A stretch of 34,233 nucleotides of DNA from contig NW_022204615.1 of NCBI RefSeq assembly GCF_008831285.2, positions 1 to 34,233 of the forward strand, written 5' to 3'. Below, piece by piece: positions 1-10,428 of this stretch. Source of the DNA: Nymphaea colorata. Lineage: Eukaryota > Streptophyta > Magnoliopsida > Nymphaeales > Nymphaeaceae. The notes beneath the pieces are model-generated. The model saw only the letters and a list, made by a program, of their open reading frames with translations, was not told where the DNA came from and did no database searches. Within the stretch, counting starts at the first letter, position 1, and each line of letters begins with the position of its first letter. A program made the translations under genes and the position numbers.

Positions 1-85
1 CCCAACCCAACCCCAACCCCAACCCCAACCCCAACCCAACCCCAACCCCAACCCCAACCCCAACCCCAACCCCAACCCCAACCCC
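1..85. repeat. Telomere, C4A2 repeats
   Basis: The window starts with uninterrupted CCCCAA units, with a few CCCAA variants near position 1-10 and around 32-38, and switches abruptly to unique AT-rich sequence near position 86. A C-rich strand reading 5'->3' inward from the end is the orientation of a chromosome terminus. C4A2 is the telomere unit of oligohymenophorean ciliates; hypotrichs use C4A4 and heterotrichs different units. The C3A2 variants could be genuine template slippage by telomerase or sequencing noise in a homopolymer. Unique sequence before the first gene is under 90 bp, so the first gene is immediately subtelomeric. Confidence 0.97.
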
Positions 86-173
86 TGATTTTAAGAATAA
101 GATTGATGGAATAGATCAGTTATAATCGATATGTTCCGAAAACATCTCCAAGTGCTTTTCCATGTTAGCTCCA

Positions 174-3100
174 TCATTTGATCGATGTTTTTCTATGTGT
201 TGTCAACATTGCCAATTGTATTTCTTCCTCGATATGCAAACTTTTTGACGTATAAAGTTAGCAAGATGATGGAAATTATGGCTATATACTGAAATGATTA
301 CTTAGCAAAAGAAAGACGGCGATGATGATCATGACGATCATATAACTAGTATTTGAGCCATCACTATTACTGCTACTGGAAGGATTCCAGCTATAAATTG
401 ACCCGTCATTGGCATTCACAGTCACCACAGCAGCATTACTTACCGTAAGGCCACCAATCGAGCCTGAACTCAAAAGGTTTTTCAAATTTTGTTATTATTG
501 AGCTGATAAGGCAGAGTTCGAGGGATACATACTTTCTATTTGAAGCATGAGGATAACAGAGCCTGATGTAAGGCTATTAACTGTTAGAGAATGAGGATTG
601 ATCTTCATCCCAGTCATGAAAGCTCTTAACAAATTGTAGTACTTGCCATAGAATATTTAAAATCGCCATTTAAGGTAAGTTTTATGCGATAGTGTAAGGA
701 GCTCCAGCATTTCCCTTGCTAAAAGTGAATCCATCAATACAAGATAAGCAATTATCAGCGATATTTGCACAGGATTTGCAAGGACTCAAGCAAGGGATAC
801 AGTTAACTGGCCTTATTAGTGTAGATATTGAGAAGAAACTTGTATCGGGAATAAAGCCAGAAGAACATTAAAGACAAATAATGCTTGAAAGGCATTTTGA
901 ACATTTGATACTGCATTGTATGCATGCACCAGTCGAATTTAAATAGTATCCTTGAAGGCAATTAGTGCATTGAGCCAAGTTAGAAGCATTGCATCTGGCG
1001 CAATTGGAAGTGGAATTACAAGCAATGCATGCATAGTTACTTAAAGTGAAACCAAAGGGACATATCATATAGTTTGTCAAAGTAGTATTCGGTGATGAGT
1101 TGGGGCGGCAATTTGATGGAAATGAGCTATCATAAGTGTATCCAAGAGCACAACTCAAGCAAGTTGATGAAGAAGCATTACATTTATCACAAGGAATATC
1201 GCATTTTAGAATGCAAACGTTCTTCTCTAATCTGTATCCTTTACTGCAACTGGTACATGAGAACTGTGAACATGTAAGGCAGTTGGGGTCTGAACAGCTC
1301 AAGCAAGCATTAGTGTAGGCATCTAAATAGTAGCCTGAGAGGCATTAGAAGCAATTGCTGGCATCTTGATTGCTGCATATCTTGCATCCATCAACACAGT
1401 TGGCACAACTTCCAGATATTAACGAAAAGCCAGGCAGGCAGCTTAGGCAAATCAAACTAGAGCCACTGTATCCGCATTTGGCACAAGGACTATCACAAGC
1501 ACTGATCTTATTCTGAGTAACGCATGTTCCATTATTGATAAGAACATATCCACTTGGGCATGTGGTGCAGTTCGATAAGCCTGCAAGTGTGTTTATGCAT
1601 GTTAGGCATGGGAAAACACATAAATAGCATGTATTATTAATCAGTACATTATCTGCAAAGCAATTGAGGCACATAGTTACGTTGGCCAATGAGCAAGTTT
1701 GCAGAGTGGCCCACATGGTAGGCACAAATTAGATGGTTGAATAACATTCAAAAGAAAGCCTGGAGAGCATTTTAAGCACAAAAGCGGGTCAGTTGGGGAA
1801 CATTGTTCACAGTTAATGTCGCAAAAGGCCAATTTATATTGGTTAGAGGTGGTTGATATGACATTAGCGCCAGGAATGTTAACTACTGACAGGCAGTTTG
1901 TAGATGAAGTGCATTAATTGCATAAATCTTGGCATTTCAGACAATTTCCCGTTGAATTTTAAAGAAAATAGCCTTTCCAGCAACTCGTGCATTGTTTGGA
2001 GTTAACGTTGCTACAAGTCTTGCATGAAGTGCCCTCGCAAAGCAAGCAGGAAGAGTTATTAGAGGTTAAGTAGTACCCAAAATGCAGTTCAAACATTGAA
2101 TAGCACTGGTATTGTTGCAAAGAGCGCAGTAATTAATGGGGCAATTGGAGGTGCAAATACTATTATTGAGCGTATAGCCTGGTTTGCAACTCAAGCACGT
2201 CCCATTTTCCGCACAGGTCAGACAATATTGGTTGGGGCAAAGGAAGCAAATGCCAACTTTAGATGGTAAGATGTTGTAAGGAGGAGTGCATGTTGCGCAC
2301 ATACTGTTGGAAAGACAACTACTGCATGGATATAGGCATTTCACGCAACTATTATTTAGAAGGAAATAGGAATCCTCACAAGCAGAACATACATTATTGC
2401 CTGAACAGGATAGACAGTTCGGAACAGTGCATAAAATGCACTGAGATCCATCAGCAGACGGTGAAAAGTTTCCTAGGCAATCTAGACATACAGAAGTCAA
2501 ATTATCGTAATTGGAAATACAGCTGGCACAGTTAATGTCAGGACACAGGTTGCAAACTCCATTGTAAAGGAACAAATTTGATCCATTTAGGGTAGCATTG
2601 CATGTGAGGCAAACAGTTGAAGTTGAACATAAATTGCAATAGGGTACTGAGCAAATCGATTGACAATTTCCGTTTGAAAGAAGACTGAATCCGGTCATGC
2701 ATTGGGCACATGTGCTTTGAGGGCTGCATACTTGGCAGTAGCTGATAGAGCAATTGATACAACTGGAATTTATATCAAATTGATACCCAGTTACGCATTC
2801 AGCACAAATGTTTGGTTGATCACATCGAAGGCAATTGCTAAAATTGCATGCAGCACAAGTTCCATAGACTGTGAGGGTAAAGGAAGGCAGGCATGTGCTA
2901 CATATGTTACTTGACGTGCATTTATTGCAATTACTGATGTTACACAGGATACAAGATCCTAACAATGGCTGGTAAAGGCTGCACATACCTCGCAAATATT
3001 ATTGCTTGAGCAGCTGACGCAATTAGGTAAGCTGCAGGTAACACAAGCTGTTGCATAGGTAGAAAGCGATAGGTTTTGGCTGCAATTTGTGCATTTTCCA

Positions 3101-4588
3101 ATCGAAAGACAGGCTAAACAGCCAGTGATCATGCAAGAAGAGCAGGTGGTTCCCATGATATTTACGTATCCAGGAAGGCATTGGTAGCAGGTATTGTTTG
3201 AGGAACAAGCCAAGCAGTTGTTTATTTGACACAGCACACAAGAGCCTGAAGTGCTAATCGAAAAGTTTTGATCACATGAGCTGCAAAAGTTTACTTGCTG
3301 GCAACTTAGACATTTCGGGATACTGCACTAGAAGCATGTTCCATTTGAAAGAGTATAGTTGGATTACAGCTCAAGCAAACGTTGGCAACTAAGCATGAGG
3401 AGCAAGAGGTGAGGTTGCAAGGAACGCAAAGACTTTGGAAGTTTAAAGTAAATCCTATGTTGCAGCTGGAGCAAACATTTGGGCTATTGCACTATTTGCA
3501 ATTATTGATGTTGCAAGCTGTGCAGGCAGAGCCATTTGTGTTTATAGTGAAACCATTTAGACAGCTTCCACACTTATCGCCAAATATACATGCTGCACAA
3601 TTAGGTACGTAGCAGCTAATGCAATAAGCTCCATCGAACGATACTGTCATATTGTTTGAGCAATTCAAGCATTGTGTTAGATTTTATGAGCATTTTATGC
3701 AATTTGAAACATTACATGCTGCACAAGAAAGGCCAAAGTTTTGGACGGCGAATCCTGAAGCACAATTATAGCAGATATTAGGCGAGCTACAGGAAATGCA
3801 ATTGGACACACTGCAGGTAATGCAGGTTGCGCCATCAGAACTACATTGAGCCATTTGTACAATAAGTGCATAGGCTGTCGTTTGCACAATATGCACAGTT
3901 AGTGATATTGCAGGCCACGCAAAAGCCTAAAGTATTGATATTGTATCCTGGTAGACACGATGAGCATTTGTAGCTAGCATTGCATGATGCACAATTAAGG
4001 ATATAACAAGAATAGCATATATTGTTGAAAAGCGAAAAGCCAGGGTATTATAGAAGCCAGATTTTGTGCAAGCGGTACAGGTGTTGGATTGGTTGCAGTT
4101 GGTGCATTGGGCAATTGAGCATGGGAAGCAAGTGGTGAGCATTTAGTTTGGTTTGTAGTTGGTGGCGCATGTGATACAGGTATTATTAGGCCCACAACGA
4201 ATGCAAAATGAGATATTGCATGAATAACAGACTCCGTTATGGGGTGAATTTGAACTGTTTGTACAAGTGTAGCAGTAATCTGCAACTGAACAGGAGCTAC
4301 AATTAGGTGTTGCGCATGAAATGCAAACAGTACGTCCCGAGATAAGAGAGTAAGATTGGATGCAAGAGTCACAAACGTTTGGTGCGGTGCAACTGATGCA
4401 ATTGGAGATATTGCAAGGATTGCAAAGGGTTCCGTTAGAGTTAGGGAGATACCCACTAGTGCATGAGGCGCAGATTGATGAGGAACCATTTACACATTGA
4501 AGGCAATTAGTAATGTTGTTGCATTGACAGTTTGCTTGCATGAAGATTATCCATGCCAAGATAAAGGATATAATAGCTTCTTTTTCAT
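174..4588 (-). CDS. Large cysteine-rich single-pass surface protein, frame-broken
   Basis: Not a named family member, but the architecture is clear: a hydrophobic N-terminal signal segment, then about 1200 residues built of CxxC units in the rhythm CxxC...NCxxC...CxxCxxGY, as in furin-like/growth-factor-receptor Cys-rich repeats of ciliate surface proteins. A Cys-free juxtamembrane domain (about 660-400) follows, then one transmembrane helix (about 340-290) and a basic/acidic tail of about 40 residues ending at TGA 174-176. The tail is visible only because the TAG at 282-284 is sense. The likely start is ATG 4586-4588. That ATG is one base out of frame with the signal peptide, and one extra A in the A5 run after it joins them. 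Further breaks lie near 4055, 3850, 3363, 2975, 2075, 1700, 680 and 650; most need one added base in a short run. Likely a cell-surface receptor or antigen. It resembles immobilisation antigens in composition but has a membrane helix and tail instead of a GPI signal. Alternatives: subtelomeric pseudogene or consensus errors. Confidence 0.8.
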
Positions 4589-4843
4589 TATTGATAATGA
4601 TAATATATGGATAATAATAGCAGTTAAAGAATTAATGAAGAAAATATTATTTTGATGCTCTTAAATGCTGTATTATTCCATATTATGCTTGCAAGATGTT
4701 CTAATTGTTGATAAGTAGGTGATCTTATATTATAAATTCATATAAAGAATGTATGAATTAGCACCTTATCCTTGAAGGTGAGCGGACGGGGTGGCAAGAT
4801 GGCCCAGTTTTTTCAACCACTTTGCGAAGAGGATTGATTCCGT

Positions 4844-6553
4844 TCATATATTTTCTATCTGTCTGGCGATATGTGCATTATTTCTGATCATATCACCTAC
4901 CAATTGAAATGGAGTCTTACTTTTCATCTTTGTGGTCAAGTTTGCAGTCAGCTCCTCAAGATCATCATCCTTACTGTCAAATCTTTCCCTAAATTTAAGT
5001 TCTTTGGGATTGTTAGGCCTTTCATTTTCTAGGATCTTTACATATTTAACTAATTTTTCTTTGAAATCCCTTAAAGTTGGATGGAATATCCTGTCTATCT
5101 AGTGGTTTCGATGTCGTATTTGTGGTCTGTTGATTTGTTTCTTGATTTTTGGTAACGATCCACAGAAGATGATGGAGGATTGTTGGGGTTTCTCACATTT
5201 GGCCGATTTTCTCTTATTTACTGCCTTATTTTTTTTATTTGGATGATTTGATGGGTCTTAGAAGCCAAGATATTCCAATCAAAGTTGAAAGATCTTGCTG
5301 TGGGAGGAGCCTCAACAAATAAAGAGAACTTAGATTAAGTTCTTTTTTTATTTGATGAGTGAATCTTCGATTATTTGCAGGTCTTGTTTAACGATTTGGT
5401 TAAAAATCCCTGATTAGGATGGTAATTCTATTTGTCTTCGTTTTGATAAAACTCTTTTTTGGGAGATTAGGCACTGTGGGGCTTTGAGTAAGATTTTGAT
5501 GCTTCTATCTCTGCATTTTTTAACAATTTTACAGTCTTGTTAACGTTTGCATAGGTAAGATTTTTATCAAAAAGTGTGATGAAAAAGGTTTGGAGGCCCT
5601 CCACAAACGGAATCTCATATCTAAGTGTCTCCTCCTCTTCTAGTACAATCAATTTCTGTTCACTATAACGATTTATTTAATCGAGTACAGCTTGTGAGTT
5701 TCTGTGACTTTTCCTCTAACATCAATGATTCCATCATAGTTTAATAAGTCATTTTAAGACAGAAACTCCTTCAAATCGTTCATTTGTGTGCTTCCATTGA
5801 CTTTAAAGTACAATTTGCAGTGGTTGAAGAATGATTTTTCGAATTTTCCGCAAATATTCCTCAAAATGCTCTGCGAATCAATAGTGAAAGGTGATGGATT
5901 AACCGATTCCACACTTTTTTGACTATTGTAGGTTCTCTATCTGGGCTTAAAGATCTTCTTGGCATCGAGATTGATGAGGTTGGCCGAAAAAATGACGACA
6001 TATTCAGGATTTGTCTCATGATTCGGTCGATCATTATTTATCCAAACGTGAGGCTTATAGGAAAGTTGTGAGTATTAACTCAAATCAAGATGATGAAAGT
6101 TAATTTAATGTTTTTCTTATTTTTATTGCTTTACCAATTAAATCTATCTGAAAATAGCAGACTAAGTTTGTCCAACATTTTTTTCAACCTATGGGAGTGT
6201 TAGATTGTCGGTTCTTTGTTGACTTCTATGGAGGGTCGACGATTGTTATAATTGTATTTAAGAATTCTCATTTATGAATCTTCCTTGATACAGGTAATAG
6301 CCTCTTGCGTGATTCTTTTCCCTTCGATCCTGGGGTGTTTAGCAGTGGCCATCTTAGATGTAAATGTTCTAATCTTGAACATTTTGGTTTATGATTTATC
6401 ATTCTAGGTATGATCGGATTGGGCGGAAGGAATGGACTCTTGAATTGAGTGGTTTGCAGATGATCGTTTAGTACTGCGGGCGGCCGAGGTGAAGATAATG
6501 AGATTTGGACCGTTGAGGGTGAGTTTGTGCTTGTTGGAGAGTGAAGCGATCAT
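4844..6553 (-). CDS. Unrecognised charged protein, about 560 aa
   Basis: I do not recognise a family. Start ATG 6551-6553 is the most upstream in-frame Met; a second in-frame Met lies at 6350-6352. The N-terminal third is basic and Ser/Asn-rich. The middle (about 6050-5470) has alternating hydrophobic and charged stretches typical of folded sequence, e.g. VVIFSANLINLDAKKIF around 6000. A Ser/Lys/Asn-rich linker (5470-5100) follows, then a helical C-terminal segment (5085-4850) ending at TGA 4844-4846. In-frame TAA/TAG are common. Breaks near 6085, 5680 and 5105 are each repaired by one base in a short run (A5, A3, C2), so the reading is probably one gene. It is divergent from the Rab gene with 441 bp between starts. 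Function unknown. The frame choice is supported by composition only. Confidence 0.6.
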
Positions 6554-6994
6554 TATTATGAGTTTCTTTGAAGAATTATGAATTATATCGTTAATTAATG
6601 GAATGTTCTTAAATAAAAAAATAGCTTATGCCTATTTGGACAATAGGCTCGGCTAAAAAATGAAGAATTGACCTCTGCTCCTTTCAAATAATGTTTGTAC
6701 ATCAAATTTAGAAAAAATATATTTGGAAAATATAGAAGAAAAAGCTTGGGTCATTTGTCATTTTTAATCTATAGTCAAACCTTCTTTTTAGATGGAATCT
6801 ATACGTTTACCCATGAATAAGCTCAAAATGTCAACTAAAATATAAAGTAGCATTGAAAGTATTGATAAAGTAATTGAATGGTATTTCTAAACTTATTCCA
6901 TGAATGAGAAAGCAAAGTAGATTTATTTCAGCCAAATCATAAAATTAGAGTAAAATAAAACCTTTATCTGATATAATATTTTTCGCTTCTGTTC
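6554..6994. promoter_or_regulatory. Divergent intergenic region between 4844-6553 gene and Rab
   Basis: 441 bp, strongly AT-rich, with starts of the two flanking genes pointing away from each other, so it should hold both promoters. No long frame compatible with the code used here was seen. It contains a 7-bp perfect inverted repeat at 6630-6648 (listed separately). Otherwise I see only A- and T-runs. Confidence 0.6.
6630..6648. other. Hairpin-forming inverted repeat
   Basis: GCCTATT (6630-6636) and AATAGGC (6642-6648) are perfect reverse complements around a TGGAC loop. A weaker TAGC...GCTA pairing flanks them (about 6622-6655). It lies in AT-rich intergenic DNA, where such a GC-containing stem stands out. 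It could be a protein-binding palindrome, a terminator-like or small-RNA element, or chance. Confidence 0.4.
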
Positions 6995-7691
<697 letters not shown>

Positions 7692-7756
7692 TTTTCGGAC
7701 AATTCGTTAGTTTGGATTTTAGATATGCTAATAATACATTCATGATGATTTAAATA

Positions 7757-8518
7757 TCATTACTTGATTGATCTTTGCAAAGCTTCACAGGATTGCTTCA
7801 GGAAATCGCTATTATAAAAGTCTTTCGAAACTAGCTGGCTGACACTTTCTTAGAATTTTGCGTGGTTCCTTTGCCATAATGCCAGTTTCAACTGGAGGAA
7901 TGGTCTGCTTTGATCATATGAAATAAATTGCCTTATTTCCTTACTTCTGAGATATTTTTCACAGCACTCCGCATAGACAGCAGCAACCACATCGCAGTGT
8001 TTGCCATCGTAGGATTTGAACAGGCATTCTTCATTGAGAATATTCCAAAGCGTGGCAAGCTTATTGAACTCTTCGATATACATGACCTTGTCGCTAAGGT
8101 TGAATAGAAGTCGCAAAATTAATTTTTACATCTTAGCTCCATTCTTACTCGACTCGAATATTCGAGCAAAAAGGATCTCAATCACCTCCTAGCCGAAAGT
8201 AAAGGAGATGAAGGTTTACTCCAACACTCGGAAATAGAATGCCAAGATTTTTTAGTTTTGTTATTGAGTTACGAGTGGACTCCAGGTGATGCTTACAATA
8301 ATATTCAGTACATTTTGAAAATCAGGCAAGAAAAACGTATCCTATGGATCAGATTCGATGATTTCCCAGAATTCATCTGGGACTGTATTACTTTTGCCTT
8401 CTTTGAGAGCCTGCAATGAAGGTCCCAAGTTTTATACAGTTTAGGAATAATCCTTGAACTCTCCAAGGTCTTCTAGTCTGATAACGCAATCAGCTCCAAA
8501 GCTCAGCTCGCCCTCCAT
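7757..8518 (-). CDS. Unrecognised helical protein, 253 aa, intact
   Basis: A single uninterrupted frame of 254 codons from ATG 8516-8518 to TGA 7757-7759 with no intron. The sequence is leucine-rich and predicted largely alpha-helical. The first 50 residues are acidic (start MEGELSFGADCV), followed by repeating amphipathic stretches such as FQNVLNIIVSITWSPLV and LILRLLFNLSDKV, spaced about 40 residues apart, which could be ARM/HEAT-like helices. A Cys-containing helix (AAVYAECCEKYLR) lies near residue 180. No catalytic motif was seen. In-frame TAA/TAG occur (e.g. in FLEETF-like positions). It is co-directional with the next gene (8607-10265), 88 bp downstream of that gene's stop. Function unknown. 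The intact frame shows that the frame breaks seen elsewhere are not uniform. Confidence 0.75.
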
Positions 8519-8606
8519 GTTTAAATTAAATAATAAAGCTATGCATCCAAGATATATAAGAAATTAATAGTTGATATTCAAAGAAAGTTAAAATATATAA
8601 AAATCA

Positions 8607-10265
8607 TCATGAATCAGTTGTAAAATATATTTTGGTTCCCACTGTAGCCGTCTCATAGAAGAAATAACATTATTCGATAATGTTATTTGGTATTATTTTC
8701 GAAAAGATGAGCTTTTTGTTCCAGAAGAAGCTAATGAGCTTCATGCCTGAGTCAACTGCAACTGTAAGGCAGTCAGATTTTTCTAGCTTAGCATTAACAG
8801 TGTAAAGTCTGAGCTAAGATACGATTTGACCGAGAGCTCCAGCCCAGCATATGGCATTTACAGGCCATTCATGCCTCGGGATTGTAATTGCTGGCTTGGA
8901 AACAATCCCAAGTGTGACATCTGAATGAAAGAATTGAAATATGTTGAACTGCATGTATTGCTTCCCAGAGATTGGCTACTTGTGATGGATCAAATAGAAA
9001 TTTTTGTCGTCGTAAATTCGTTCAACGTAGGTACGGTTCTTGATGGTATCGATCTTGTATTTACTGATTTGTGGAGATAGGCTGAAGTCTAAGTTGACTT
9101 TCGTTCCAACGTCTTTCATACTGTCTTCATTATCTGATTCCAAGTTAACTATACCAATGGTTTTATTTGGTTTTGTTTCGGAATTTCTCGGCTGTGTTTC
9201 TTATATCTTGTTAGTGGGTATTTAGCCGGGATTTAGTTGTTTCGATGCTAAGTTTCCTAGGTTTTTTGGAGTAGAGAAAGCGGCCTATATTGGTTGATCC
9301 ACCTTTCCAGGCTAGGATTCATCATCACTAACTAGAAGCATCCGCTTGCTCAGGGGCAAATTTTATTCCTTAGCCAATGAATTTTCGAGGTTTTTCTATG
9401 TTAGCTTTATCGGTCGGATCTATTGAACTCCTCCACTGCTTTTGTTTGAAGAACTGATTGCTATAACTTCTTTTTGTGTCTTTGGTTTATTCTTCACTAT
9501 TGGCTTATAATTATGAAGGCTTGTTTAGACTATTTCAGCTTCTTCCTATGAGAACTGGTAATTGTGCTTTATAAGGTCGTCAACAACTTATTTAATGCAA
9601 CTCTGCTTCTCTTCGATTAGGTTTTTGAACTTTTGGAGGTTTTCTTGCAAATTTTAATCATTTTGCATCTAAGCCTGGAATTATTCCAATTTTCCTTATT
9701 TCTCCTTTCTCATCCTTTCGATCTATCTCTCTGCTGCTGCAAGCTGGCTATCTAGCTATTATTAATTCGCTATTGTCTCCTTGAAGGTTTTCTCCTGCTC
9801 TTCTTTCTCCTTCACCAGCTTAGCCAAACTGGCAGACATCTTCATATACTCTGTTGCAGGTCTTGCATCAATCTTCAGCCTGAATTCCTTGATTTTTTTG
9901 ATGATCAGAACTTTGACTTTAAGAACCGCGTATTCGGTCCGACTTTATGTAAAGTCAACTTCAAGGACGTCGTTATAGTTATCATAAAGATACTCGAAGA
10001 GTTCATAGAGATTATCGTAGATTAGGAGAAAGTCCTTTGGCAGATTCTCCATAGTGAAGCTGGTCTTGTAGAATAGCTAGTCATTGTTGTTATCGGTGAT
10101 GACGATATCCAGCTTGGCATGCCCGGTAAAAAGCTTGATCATGCACTTGCACGCGCTTTCGCTAGTCTCGTCACCTTTAAGCTCTATCTGAATGGCGTTT
10201 GCAATGCTTTATTAGCTGTCGCTGTCTGAGCAACTGTTTTTATCAGTCATGAAGCGGTAATACAT
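8607..10265 (-). CDS. Coiled-coil protein with possible SPRY-like C-terminus, 552 aa, intact
   Basis: One frame of 553 codons, ATG 10263-10265 to TGA 8607-8609; an in-frame Met at 10248-10250 is an alternative start. After an acidic Ser-rich start, residues about 25-130 look like a beta-rich globular head (KCMIKLFTGHAKLDIVI...YAVLKVKVLII). A helix then leads into a heptad-like coiled coil (about 145-260, rich in K/E/Q once UAR is read as Glu), a Ser/Lys-rich disordered linker (260-390), and a C-terminal beta domain. That domain contains YMQFNIFQFFHSDVTLGIV and a terminal KLIFSKIIPNN-type strand, a pattern reminiscent of SPRY/B30.2. A head-plus-coil plan also recalls SAS-6/XRCC4-like folds. 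Both comparisons are by eye and weak. No intron is needed. Confidence 0.7.
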
Positions 10266-10428
10266 GCGTGTTTAATTCGGTTCAAGTATTATACAAAATC
10301 ATTTATAAAAATAGATTGCATTTGTAAAACCATTCAAAAATCGTATATAATGGTTCGGTCCTATTCTTTCATGTCAAGCAAAAACGATAAAGTAATTTGA
10401 GTTATAAAATATTCGAATAGATGAATGA

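Noticed and set aside
282-284. TAG as the stop of the Cys-rich protein
   Set aside because: TAG is sense throughout the window; the frame continues to TGA at 174-176, adding a plausible cytosolic tail.
3995-4489. Open frame on the minus strand (164 codons) overlapping the Cys-rich gene
   Set aside because: It is an alternate frame of the CxxC repeat region; the Cys-rich frame has the repeat rhythm and continues across the gene, while this one has no domain or compositional support.
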